NCBI GenBank assembly: GCA_037176845.1
Contig: JAYKXP010000104.1
Location: 108,675-172,674 of the forward strand
From: Paramarasmius palmivorus
Lineage: Eukaryota; Basidiomycota; Agaricomycetes; Agaricales; Marasmiaceae
Reading direction: 5' to 3'
Length of the DNA stretch: 64,000 nucleotides
Made by a program: the position numbers and the translations under genes. Position 1 is the stretch's first letter. Each line of letters opens with the position of its first letter. The notes under the pieces were generated by a model. The model saw only the letters and a list, made by a program, of their open reading frames with translations. It did no database searches and had not been told where the DNA came from. Below are positions 34,831-45,998 of this stretch, one piece after another.

Positions 34831-37330
34831 CAGGGCCGGGGCTAGAAGTATGGAAGTGTAAAGGGTGCGTTGGTGTCCTCGCAAGTCTTCGGATCTGTTT
34901 TTAACCGTGTATCTTACAGGATCTCGACACACCTTCAGCTTGCTTCACTTTTTTTATCGATCCTCGCTTCTTGTTCAGGGCTACTTAGGGCTGGATCAGA
35001 TAGAGAGAAGAATCGATTTCGTGAGTACAAATGACCCTTGATACCAGCGCGCTTCCTAACTCTCGTTCTCGTAGACCTGCGTACACGCCTCTGCCAATCT
35101 CATCTCGTCAACGCGTTGCTACACCCATGTTGATACCTGTGCCTCCTGGCTCCGCCATTCAAACTCGGAAAAAACGCTCCCGCACCACTTGGCTTTCAGG
35201 TCCTCCCTCTAGGGCGCTACATGGTGTTATGTTCCCCTCTTTGTCTCTGTATCTTCTTCAAGCAAATCTGGGTCGAGATTACGAAGGCTTTCGACTGGGC
35301 AAGGTCGGTATAGATCCTCTTTCCTGTTATCAGCTTACTTATGCTACTGCTCGTCCTCGATCTAGTTCTGCGTAGTGTTGTATACTTTCACGTCGAGTGG
35401 GGGATGTTCGGTGCAGGGGTGTTCGGTGTTGAGTGCGGTTGGTACACCCCATCGATTTCGGGTACGGGAAAGCGGGTGGGGGGACGATCAGGGAGTTGGA
35501 GGGAGGGAAGAGCCGAAGCAAGGGGGTATAGGATGGTAAGCTAAAGAAACCTCTCTTTCGTCGTCCTTGCTCACATCTTTCCAAGGCAGCACGTTTCTTG
35601 CTCGTGTTAGAGGTGTATATGTATGAGGCGGTGATGGTTATGACGGGAGGAAGATCTGGGCGGGGGTATTTGATCGGGAAGTAGGAAGTGGAGTGATTTT
35701 CGCATCTGGGAAGGGTCGGGTGCTGAGCTAGAAAGACCGAAATAGTAAGCTCCAATGACACCCCGTGGGGCTCTTACTGAACTTTTGCGGATTGTAGGGT
35801 CTCCCGCATTACCAGATGGTGTACACGCAGCTTGACCTTCTGCCCAAGATCATCCATCTCGACGCTCGATACATCTTCTCCGATAGCTGCGGCTGTGGAC
35901 TCCGACGCTATGTCGGAGTCGTACCTGGTCCAAACGATTAGGCAATACATTTCTTCTCTACCTCATGCTGGGAGATACGGAACGTTTCGTCGCAACATTT
36001 ATTCGTGCTCACCTGAACATTGGAGACGGAACATTTCATCGCCGTCTATAATGCCGCTTTCACATTCTTCTATCATATCGAATCTCTCGAAGGAAAGGAT
36101 GCCTTCTCGGCGTCTCTCAATAGGGGTTATACGAAGAGGAGAATCATTTTCAAAGGGTGTTAAGGGCTGTTGTCTGGATCATCAGCCTTGGGGAAATGGG
36201 TTGGCTCGTTGAAGGACGATATGAGCACGTTCCCGTTATCGTGATGGCGGCGGTTGTTATGAAGGGGTTAGGATCTCCGACGTGTAGAACAGGCTTCGCT
36301 TTCGCCCCAGAAAGGAAGTCGGGTGTTCGCCGTAATATCCTATAACATGTCGATGGCGGTGGTGGATATGCCGAGAGTTATTGTTTGAATGGATGAGTTC
36401 GGGTTCCAGTGAGGGGGTACGAATATAGGCGGCGTCATTGAAGGACGTTTTCGTTTCGTGAGTATATTCGTAATTTTGATTTCTTAATCATTGTTCATTC
36501 GTTTCGTTTCTCAGATCACCTTTCATACCTTCTCATCAACAGCATGGTGCTGTGTTTCGCTCTTCGGCCCCGACGTTTCACCTACTTTTTTTCGAACACC
36601 CTACACGATACCGGTATTTCGAACGTTGTGTGCCTCGGTTTTCTTCGCCTTCCCTCGGGTCAAAACGGTGGCGGGTACCCATGCTCTTTGTGCCTCAATG
36701 CAATATATCTGGATCACGATAACGAGGAAGGGTGTTCGTGATGCGGTACTACTTATTCCGCCACCCCAGGACGCAGATCCGTGGTGTACCAGATGAAACC
36801 CTTGACTCATACTCTCGGGTACACCGGCATCCATTGACACTTTGATGTTCGGTGTTGGGTATACCCTGTCGGGCCTCGTGGACTGTTGACAGGAACCATC
36901 AACGTTCAACGTTGGGGATTGCTATCTTTGGGAACGAGGGACGTTCGTTGTATTCCTCCCATCAAAGCATGTTTCGCATTCGTCTTGCGTCATGATGACC
37001 TTCTCCAGCAATAGTCCGTCTCGGCGCTACAGCGCGTTTCATTCCTGACCTTTCCGCCTTCATGTCCCTGTGATCTCACCTTCGTTCATTTAAGCTTGCC
37101 TTCCTCGTCGATCCTATCTCTCTCGCAGCTACGATCAATGATGTCGATGTGATTCTTATGTCCGCATTTCCCCCTTTAAAGTTTAAACCTTCAACCTTTC
37201 GAGATACTTCTATTCACGCATTCACACCGTGATACAACATCCCGTGGTCTGCCATGCTTACATATCGCCAAGCTCGGATTTAGAAAGCAGCGCTGTGATG
37301 CCTCCCCAACATGACGCTGTCGTGTAGATC
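34831..37330 (+). pseudogene. Decayed multi-exon gene-like block (copy C)
   Basis: Same order of landmarks as copy B: GCTTCCTAACTCTCGTTCTC (35051), the FGVEC..ISGTGKRVGG-like frame near 35440, TATACGAAGAGGAGAATC (36130) with the VWIISLGEMGWLVEG frame just after, TTTTCGTTTCGTGAGTATA (36448), and CACACCGTGATACAACATCC (37217). It ends in a relic of a PPxY gene tail. Reading frames differ between copies and are broken by stops. Confidence 0.5.
37298..37327 (+). pseudogene. Relic of a PPxY gene C-terminus
   Basis: The frame reads MPPQHDAVV followed by TAG. It aligns with MPPRYDAAV of copies d, e and g, preceded by a TCGGATTTAGAAAGC word equivalent to the last codons of e. The tyrosine of PPxY is replaced by histidine. 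No TM helix or DSGWRP box lies upstream, so this is a fragment only. Confidence 0.7.
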
Positions 37331-38529
37331 ATCGTAGCTTGATAATTGAGTTACTGGATGTTGAGCTGGCAGAGGTTGCGTGCCTGTTGAACGTTAAACG
37401 GTCAGATCTCCGAAACGATCAACACCGTGGTGAGGTTAGGGTTGCATAGCTTGCTTCGTGCGATGAAGCGACATGCAGATGGACGCCCGTGTCGTTCCTT
37501 CGTACGCGTTCGTGGTCCTTTACTTACTAGCTTCAAAATCTCCCAATTCACTTCGAATCCCCCGGCGACAGTTCATATGCTTCTTGCCAACGACGCTTAC
37601 AATAGTTCATCAAAACAGGGGTCTAATCTGTTGAGAATATATGTGCCTCACTTCGGCGGCCTCGTACCTGGTCACATCAGACTCTGATATTGAAGGAACG
37701 TTTCCTTGGATGAATGGCTAGCAGACCCTGTGAGGACTGGCTTACAGTATAACAAGGCATACCCTTACTCACATTGGCGAGGACGTAGGTCAAAATGCTA
37801 ATCTATTCACCATCATTCCATTTTTTTTAGCTAGCACGGTCACAGTGAGACCCTCATATGCCCTGACTGATTTTCATCCGCTTCCATTGATACATCAAAG
37901 TCTGGAATCTCAGCACATATAACCCCAATTCTATTTATTCTTGCTTGTTCGCAACTCTTTCTCTCTGCGTCTACCGCCTGTGGGAACACGTCGAGACGGT
38001 AGGTGTCGCCCAACCAAACTGCCCTCGAGGAAGTCTCTGATAACAGTTTGGGAGTAGACGAAGGAATCAGCACAGGTACGTCGATGTCTATTACTTCACA
38101 ACAGAATAATGACGCTGATTCTGTATTCGACTCATAGCTCAGCTACTGAGATCCGTAATGGAATCAAATGGCAAGCAAAACTTGAATGACCACCCTTATC
38201 AGTGTGATACCCACTCGATAGCCGCACGTAGAGACTCGACATTATCTGTTATTCTATTGCTGGGTAAGTCTACGTAGCTCATTTCACTCTGCAATGATGA
38301 TGACGCACAACCAATGTCAGACGGGCTGCCCCCTCCTCCTCGTATGAAGATCTATCGATTGATTATGGAAACGGAGAACCGATGACTATTCGTTACCTTA
38401 GCTCCGCCACCGCCGGGGACTATGCATGTACCGCCCCCACCGATAACAGGCCAGCCGCCTAGTCCCGTGCCCGTCCCAGGTAATGTCGTTGAACGCAAGT
38501 ATCCCGATTTCCTTGAATGACTAACGTAT
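37331..38529. other. Intergenic stretch with possible short 5' exons of copy h
   Basis: A telomere-like word occurs at about 37433. From about 38390 there is a Pro-rich coding-like piece (PPPPGTMHVPPPP) ending in a GTAATG donor at about 38480, likely an ectodomain exon of the next gene. The rest is unassigned. Confidence 0.4.
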
Positions 38530-39594
38530 TTCTAGTAACAACGCCAACCAGTACTCAAACGCCGTTCTCTACTACTTCTTGTGAGTGCTTTGATGCTCGA
38601 CTTATTTGCAACCCTAACGAAAATGTCAGTTTCATCGGAGCTCATAACGGGCCCTCGTGAGTGCAAACCCAAAGGTTGCCACATCCAACGTACTGATCGA
38701 TTCTTCAGCAATTGACACGGAACATCTTGATCATCAAGATATCCTGCCTTCTACTATTCCGACTGACAGTCAGAGCTCAACTGTTGCTGAAAGCCCAGGC
38801 AAGTACATGTACAATGTCAGACATGGCAGTGAGAATGATAGGTTGAATCTTGCAGTTACCGAGGAAATCTCACCCACATCGAATGTGATACAAGATTCAT
38901 TCCCTTTGTCTTCTGGCATAGCAGAAAAGAAAGGAGACGGTCAGCTTCTCTTCCAATCTATGAATGTTACGCCAAATTTACCATCATTGATAGTTACAAC
39001 AACAACACTTACAACCGCAGACAGTTTTGGACGACAAACTGTCGTTCCTGTAACAGTAACAATTCCTGCCACGCCTGAAAGGTAAGTTTATGACCTTGAA
39101 GAAACATGAAATCGTATCTATCTAATATGACATGGTTTAGCAGCTCCTCATCCTCCAGTAATATCAACACATCTCGACCAGATACTCTAGTGATAATCGC
39201 CATTACCGCTGGGATTCTCCTTCTCGTTGTAACGCTTGTTGTTGGCCTATGTATGTACCACAAGAGACGCCGAGCAACGAGGAACGAAGAAAATGGTCTG
39301 CCTGTTCGTATCCCAGATGGAACAGAGCCAAATATACTGGGCAGGAAAATGCATTTGTCGGAGCAAAGGAACTCGGCTGAACCACGAAGGTTTTCTGATT
39401 CCTTCTGCGATCGGAATGCGTCGGCGGTGAATTCTCAGCCAACACTCATACCTATGTTGGACAGGCAGACGATGTTTCGGTTCCATGGTGATAGCGGTTG
39501 GAGACCACTTGCTAGGAATAACGGAGAGGTTGAAGGGGATGGACAACTGGCCATTGTAATTGATATGCCACCTCATTATGACGATGCGATGTAA
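38530..39594 (+). CDS. Family 1 PPxY-tailed single-pass membrane protein (copy h)
   Basis: Firm exons are 38709-39081 and 39141-39594, with a phase-2 intron (39082-39140) just before the TM region. The intron before them is 38657-38708 (GTGAGT donor). Shorter upstream exons coding Thr/Ser/Pro residues are present but not all placed. The ectodomain has GKYMYNVRHGSENDRLN as in b and k, then a Thr-rich stalk. The TM helix is IIAITAGILLLVVTLVVGL, followed by HKRRRATR. The tail has LPVRIPDG, RKMHLSEQR, FRFHGDSGWRPLARN and IDMPPHYDDAM, so both the DSGWRP box and PPxY (PPHY) are intact. Splice position and phase match copies b and k. Confidence 0.75.
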
Positions 39595-41396
39595 GCCTCG
39601 TTACACAGAGAACAATGTGCCCTTCCTATTACGTTATTAAGGTGTAGCGCAAAACACTTGAAATAACAAACACGATGGATAGACCTATGTCAAAAGCTCC
39701 AGGATCTTCTTCGTTACCGTTGTTTGACTCGGATACTTTGTTCAAGTATAAATATCGTAAGAGCTGGAAGCTGGAAAATAGAGGGTGCAGAATGCGACTA
39801 TTAGCCGCGTTTTGCTAGAAATTTCTCCGTACAAACACATGGATTAAGTGTGAGCTGATAGCAAGCTTAGCCTGAAAGATCAAGGGAACGTATTGGTGGA
39901 AGATGGCGTGTTGAAAACGCGAAAGTTGTAGGTATAAAATAGGAAAAGATCGATGGTAAAAAACGGGGAGCAGGGATTTAGTGTTTTGCGCTATATCAGG
40001 TGTGATTGTGTCGACTAGGTTGCTCTTCCTCCGCAAGATTCCAGGTCACTCCTGCGCCGCCATTTATTTTTTTGAGTATTTAGCCCCAAATTCCCGCAAC
40101 TGATAGCGCTTTCTTTCTTCCTAGGACTAAAGCAGCGAGCAAAAATGGTTCATCTCTGGAACATTAGAGTCTGCTATCGAGAAAGCTAGAGCAGAGGCGT
40201 CTAAGCGCGCTTTTCAAGAAACGTTGAGACGTTTTCATCGGTAATTTTGGTCTTTGCTTTGGTTTTTGGAGAGGACTCCAGGTGCTGGAGCCAAGCTTCA
40301 GGTGATCTGGATTCATTGACATCGCTAGGCAGATTGTGACATGAGAGCGGAGAGTCTTCCAGGTCTATTGGTAGGAATATCTTCAGTGAGGCGCCTGACA
40401 GTTACCGGACTTAAGTAGTAGGAGGAAGACTTCAGAAAAGATAAACGTGGTGGTGACGCACCATTAAAGCTATTCGGTGGACTGCCTTGTCTTCCAGCAT
40501 CTGCTATTCTGTACCCCGAAAACACCGTCGTTGTTGACAATGAAAAAGAACCGGGAAGATGGCACGTGATCAATGTTCAACCGAATCACGCCACTGGGGT
40601 TAGGGTTGCCACGCTTGTCTTCAAACGTCCATCTCCTCGATGGTCAACTCACCGTTTTCTGTAATCTGACACAGCAAAGTAAATCTTTCTGCGTCATCTC
40701 TATCCTCGGATGCATGGCTCAAGTATATCCCGTTCTCACTCAGTCCGGTGCTTCTAAACTCATCACTCGGTCAAAGTAGCTTTCCTTGGTACACTATCTC
40801 CCGCGGCTTTCATCTCACCAGTCTGACTTGCTATTTCCGATGCTTCTCTTGCTGGTAAACGTCAAGACTCGACATTGGGCGCAGGGACTACTTTCTCGCT
40901 TGCTTCGACGGTCTCGACTGTTGCTCCACTCAAATCACCAATACGTCACCGCATCCTCCTCCTCATCCCTTCCTGATAATCCATCCCATAATCCTTCCAA
41001 TAATGCAAGGTTATTTCGCTTCCATTAGACATTTTCTGGAAAATGCCCTATGGAAAATCATCCTTGCACAACGAGGAAGCAATCAATTCTGTGCTCGCTA
41101 GGTCAATCCTTAACTATTACGCCGGATGACGTCTAATAACTTCAAGTTGGATCACCGACGAGGAAGGATGCATCAACGTCAGTAGAGCGCGTCAGTTGAT
41201 GGACAATATCCTCTTTCAGGCCGACGTTCAGTCGCGTTGAAGTGGGTCAATTCCCCTTCATTTCGTCATTGATGCCTACCAAGATTATCTTCGTCATCTT
41301 AGAACGTCTCGCAAGTCCTGCGTTAATGACCACGAGCCCCTTTGCTTAAATATCTGAGCGCCTCTCACCTCCAGTTTCCAAGACAATTTCATTCTA
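39595..41396. other. Intergenic stretch, decayed repeats
   Basis: A telomere-like word at about 40597 is followed by CTTCAAACGTCCATCTCCTC, resembling the middle of R1, so a diverged R1 copy is likely at 40560-40650. A short frame near 41150-41230 (ITDEEGCINVSRARQ) is coding-like, but too short and isolated to name. Confidence 0.4.
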
Positions 41397-42430
41397 ATGT
41401 CTACCAGCATACGCGGCTCCACCGAACACACTTGGGACTCTGACTCTGAGCAGGGGACTGTCGCTGTGTCTTCTCTCAAGGTACCTTACCGCTCACGGTG
41501 GACAGAAAAATGTCGACGCTGAACGCTGCACCCTGCCATTGACAGGGCTCTGTTTTATGACCGGGTTCATGTAAGCTCTCCCCGTATTCGCGAAATTCGC
41601 TGATCTAACTAAATGTCAGGGACGCTATATCATTCTCAGCCACCTTCGTCTGGTGCGGGTTTCAAACCGGAAACTTTATCCAGGTCTGTCCGAGCTTCAC
41701 GCCTCTTTCAACCATATCGCTCATATATCACTTCACAGCTTGCCATAACACTAGCAAAGCTCATCGAACTCAATCTCTCATCAAAACCTCTCTCTCACGC
41801 GTTCTCTGAAACCCAGCAGCAAGCTCTATGTTCCCTTTTGGCTTTCATGTTCAGCGCAGCCCTCTTTGGTCGTATCGGCGATATCATCGGGACACAAAAG
41901 CGTTACTGGCTTGTCCTCTGCTCGCTAATCTCTACACTATTTACGCTTATTGGTACAATAGCCATCTGGCTGTCCCATTCTAATGCCATCGCCACGAATC
42001 GCGGGACACCTGCATGGACAAACGTCTTGACACTTGTCGGAGTTGGTTTCATGAGCTCCAGCGTGGGTGTTCAGGGTGTTCAGGCGAAAAAGCTGGGTAC
42101 ACATTTCGGGTCTACAAGTATGTGTTCGCTTTTGTGTTGGCTCACGGAAAAAAACTGACTTTGGTTCTAGTCGTCTTCACGATTGTTTGGATAGATATTC
42201 TAACAGATTCCAGCCTGTTGCATCTCCGTAAAAGTGTTGCCAGGAGAGATCATAAGCTGTTGTCGGCATTTGCATTATTTGTCGGGACGTTTAGCGCAAG
42301 GATCTTGTTGTTTCATGTTGGATCGGCAGGTGCGTTGGGTGTTGCCTGTGGGCTGAGGTTGGTGGTCAGTGGAATTTGGCTTTTCGTGCCTGGGAAGATT
42401 GGACAGGAGGATGTCGGGGAGATGAAGTAG
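41397..42430 (+). CDS. DUF1275 family integral membrane protein
   Basis: Exons 41506-41570, 41620-41683, 41739-42117 and 42171-42430 join in frame (introns of 49, 55 and 53 bp). A first exon from the ATG at 41397 precedes them, but its donor is uncertain: GT at 41460, 41466 or 41481 all restore frame. The protein reads CTLPLTGLCFMTGFMDAISF, FVWCGFQTGNFIQLAITLAK, then FMFSAALFGRIGDIIG, WTNVLTLVGVGFMSSSVGVQ and GSTIVFTIVWIDILTD. The QTGN motif near the second helix and the GRIGD loop are hallmarks of the fungal DUF1275 (bacterial YoaK-like) family. About six helices are expected and seen. The biochemical role of the family is not established. It is intact and unrelated to the surrounding repeats. 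Confidence 0.85.
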
Positions 42431-42622
42431 TTGGAAGACGATTATCTGTTGACATATCTTCCGAACGAGAAAACGCGTGTTATCATTTATCGTAAACCAT
42501 TCAGCGAGGCAGTAAAAACATTGTCGAGTTAACGTTTAATTAGATATAGTTACAGACCTATATTATACGTTCAAGATATCACTAAACCCTCTCGCCATCC
42601 AACCAATCTTCCCATCGACACC

Positions 42623-43176
42623 ATGGTCAGACCAGCTATCATTCCTGATAGCGAAGGTACGTCCTTATTTCGCCTCCCAGTCAATGACAGAATTCAGAAT
42701 TATGATGATAACTGTCCAAAAGCCGAACCTTAATCTGTTTACCGCCAAAACAAATACTGCGACACATGTTATTACTCCAAGTCTTTGAACCTCGACGGAG
42801 CGTATCTAAGCACACCCGCGCCAGAGGCCGCGGAAACAAGGTAATGGAATGCAGTGTGCCTTATCATGGTTGATGACTGACCCTTTCCTTCACAAGCACC
42901 AGCCCGAACGCTTCACGTTCGTCCATAGTCATCGGTGGAACACTCGGATCCATTCTCTTCATTGTAACAGTTGTCACCATAGTCTTATACAGACGCCGAG
43001 TGAGATCAAGACGACCACCGACGAACCAAATCATTGATCCATATCCGACTACACTCGGGGCACAGCAGCCGCGCCTCGCAATGCATACCAAGGCACGCGA
43101 GTATCAAAATGACGGAGGCCGAGGTCGCGTGAATAATCTACCACCAGAGTATGAGCATGTGGTGAGATTGGGGTGA
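42623..43176 (+). CDS. Divergent PPxY-tailed single-pass membrane protein (copy i)
   Basis: A frame is open from about 42690 through LFTAKTNTATHVITPSLNLD to the donor at 42841. After a 56-bp phase-2 intron (42841-42896) it continues TSPNASRSSIVIGG, a TM helix (GSILFIVTVVTIVLY) and RRRVRSRR. The tail has IIDPYPTT and ends NLPPEYEHVVRLG, with stop TGA at 43174. The DSGWRP box is absent; the PPxY (PPEY) and the juxtamembrane PY are kept. The intron position and phase match the other members. The ATG at 42623 is a candidate start, but it needs a very short (34-bp) intron and gives no obvious signal peptide, so the 5' end is uncertain. The gene may have lost its ectodomain. Confidence 0.6.
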
Positions 43177-44339
43177 ACGAGAACAGTGTATGAATGTAAT
43201 AGCTCCCTAGACGAGACGTCTAGGTATGGTAGCTGAGAGCCTTAGATCACCCGAGACCTGGACACAACGAGGTTTTATAACGACGTAGGTACAAATACTG
43301 GGCAAAATAAGACTAATGAAGGTAAAATAACGAGCTTGTTTATATAGTGGTGGTCCGGGTAAACGGGTAATGGGAGACCGGAGATTGTAAGGGATGCATA
43401 GATGGTGAGAAGTAGGCGTAGGCGTTACAATGAACAATAGAAAAGACATAGCCTTCTTCATTCTCGTGTCTGTACACTTTCTCAGATTACGATGGTTCAA
43501 ATAAACGTTTGTTTCTTGGACAAGTCTCGGCTTGACACAGGAATATCAGCTCGTAGGATTAATCCTCCACTAGTTTCACACAGCCCTAATTACTGTCTCC
43601 TGGCCGCACGAAGTTCAATGGAAAGAACTTGTACCTCCAAATCAAAATCAAAGTACAGGGGGCGATGGCGGGAAATCGAAAACCTTGGTTGAGGAAGTCG
43701 GAATGATACACTAAAGCTATCATCGACCGTAGACTCGCTTTCCTGAGCAGCAGCTCGGGCACGTAGTGAACAAGACCATGAGATTTTATCAACAGCCGAG
43801 CCATTGCCATCTAGGAGTCGGACAGGCGCTGTTCATCAAGAGCGAGTCTCCACTTCGATAGTTGGAAGGGTGATAGGGGTGGAACCCACGGAGAGACCAC
43901 CAGCATCTGGTTTCGTCCCACTGATTGGGGAGACACGATAAGGAGGTGCAAGTAGAAAGAGATCGATGTCATCTTTGCCTCGTTCTCTGTAACCGACTTT
44001 TACTCGAGCTTGTCGCTCAGAGGAAGTGATGGTGGTGTGGAACGACTTGTTATTTAGTTATGAAGTAATCATCAACTAACCATGAACAAAGTAAACGTGG
44101 CTCTGTTCCGAGGACATGAGTCTTGCCCGCCAGGTCTGCTTTACGATCTCTTCGGCCGCACTATGAATGTTGGCCTGGTTTACGAAATCGTCGAAGCTCT
44201 ATTCTCGCAGACTTCAATTCTGTCAGGCTCTTTGCGACCTCTTCAAGTTTGCTAAATTAGATGAATTTTCAGAAGGAAGTATGTGAATCCTAAATGTTTT
44301 CGCTCCTAGCAAACGACTTGGTCAAGACTTTCTCCTATA
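43177..44339. other. Intergenic stretch, no gene seen
   Basis: Short frames on both strands lack support. This gap separates the convergent 3' ends of copies i and j. Confidence 0.5.
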
Positions 44340-45384
44340 TCATGTTCTCATCACCATCTCGTAGTCTGGTGGCACATGCAATATACTCGAAGGAGGTCCA
44401 GATTGTATCCTCGTCGGAGCCCAGCCACAGGCGTCAGTATGGTAGACTACGTGTTGTCGAGGTGGAGGACGAATATTCCCGTTCATCTTCACTAAGCCTG
44501 ATTTAGTGGCTGAATTGGGGGTGGACCGTTCCATGTACGGGTCGATTACCGATTCCAAAGCCATTAAAGGGCTTTGGATCTTACGGTGAAGGCGCCTCCG
44601 GCGAAATATCAATGCAAAAATGAGTAGAGAAGAGAGTATCGCGATCCCGCCACCAATGGAGCAGCCAATAACGACTGCCCGTGAAGGTCTACTGGCACTT
44701 CAGTGGCAGTCAGAACGAGATGAAAGTGCTCAACTTAACCGTTCAGCAACATGTCTCTCATCTTCGGAAGGTGTAACTTGGGATATAAAGGTGGCCTTGA
44801 ATGTCTCTGAGGCTCCAACCAGCGTAACGTTGAGCAAGCTACCAAGGTTGTCGTTGCTCAGTATTCACTTTGATGAAGGAAAGGAAAAGAAAATAACCCT
44901 TGGATGTAGTATGAGTATGCGCATAGAATCAAAGGCCTAGCAAGGCAAAAAAACATAAGCATCTCCCGATAAAAACAGAATCTGTGGTGCATACCCTGTC
45001 TGCCTCACTACAAAGCTCTCTGAACCGTGTCTCGTATTATCTGATTCTATTTTTTGATCCATGACTTTCAGGTCAAAAGTTACTATGTCGTCCCGTTGAA
45101 AGTAGGTGTACAGTTCCTGCTCTGATTCGACCGAAGGACAACCATCGTCTCGTTGGTTCTCTCGAATCCCGACACCAATGAGACGAGGATCAGTTACACT
45201 CCAACTCCAGAGAAATGCGCTCGGTTGACCAACAATTACTGGTGAATCTGATAACTTGATACTGAATGCCCATCCAAGCAAGGCGCGCATTTGGAGATAG
45301 ATGAGTAGACTGTGAGTGAATACGTAAGGTCATTACTATACCAGATTCAAGTCGCTCGATAACTCACGAGAGGACAGAAGGCAT
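44340..45384 (-). CDS. Family 1 PPxY-tailed single-pass membrane protein (copy j)
   Basis: A four-exon model on the minus strand, 45384-45368, 45309-44995, 44856-44740 and 44697-44340, keeps one frame and gives 268 residues. All introns are phase 2; they measure 58, 138 and 42 bp, and the 138-bp one is the least certain. Exon 1 and the start of exon 2 form a signal peptide (MPSVLSLLIYLQMRALLGW). The ectodomain has IKLSDSPVIVGQPSAFLW, the same beta-strand layout as copies a and c, then LNVTLVGASETFKATF. The TM helix is AVVIGCSIGGGIAILSSLL then IFALIF, followed by RRRRLHRK. The tail has VIDPYMER, VVYHTDACGWAPT (a diverged DSGWRP box) and HVPPDYEMVMRT. The PPxY is not at the extreme C-terminus: seven residues follow the tyrosine. 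Confidence 0.75.
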
Positions 45385-45998
45385 CTTATTGAAATAGGTG
45401 CTTACAGAGGGGGATAGACTGCGATAGAAAGAGGTGCTGATGTGGGCTAGAAGACCCTGATTTCGTTCCCCAAGATCGATCTGGTCTTATACTCAAGACC
45501 TGGGCATCTACCCGCTCAGGTCTATGATTGACAGCAAGGTAGGGAGATAGGGAGGGTGATGAAAGAACATCAACTCGTAGTCAAGTTCGCTGATCGAAAG
45601 GTACATTTGACAACAAGGCGCCGAGCTGTCTCAAGTTTCGAAACCTTCTCATGTCGCTTTAACCTATATGATATATCAGCCTATATCTCCGTCATTGCGG
45701 CCACCGCTTTTGACGCTAGCATGATCGATTCCTTATAGCTACCTTGCGTAACAGTCTGAGGGATCCCACTCCCTCTTCCTGGTGAGCGAATATAACGTTC
45801 GAAGTAAATCTAATTTAAATACCTGCGACTTTGGATAGAGGAAGGGATGAGGGATACAACATGCATACTGGTTACAGGGCTGTACGTCCGTTGACGCGAG
45901 CGCGGATAAATAATTTCACTGATTTGTTATTTGTATTAGCGGTGGTACAAAGTGATACATCATTCCTTAGCCCCCGTCCGCACGCAACTAAGCCCAAT
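45385..45998. other. Intergenic stretch, no gene seen
   Basis: This contains the divergent flank of copy j and the 3' flank of family 2 gene C. No supported frame or RNA gene was seen. Confidence 0.5.

Noticed and set aside
41150..41230. Short coding-like piece with ITDEEGCINVSRARQ as part of a replication protein
   Set aside because: Too short and isolated; the resemblance I considered was not specific enough to name.
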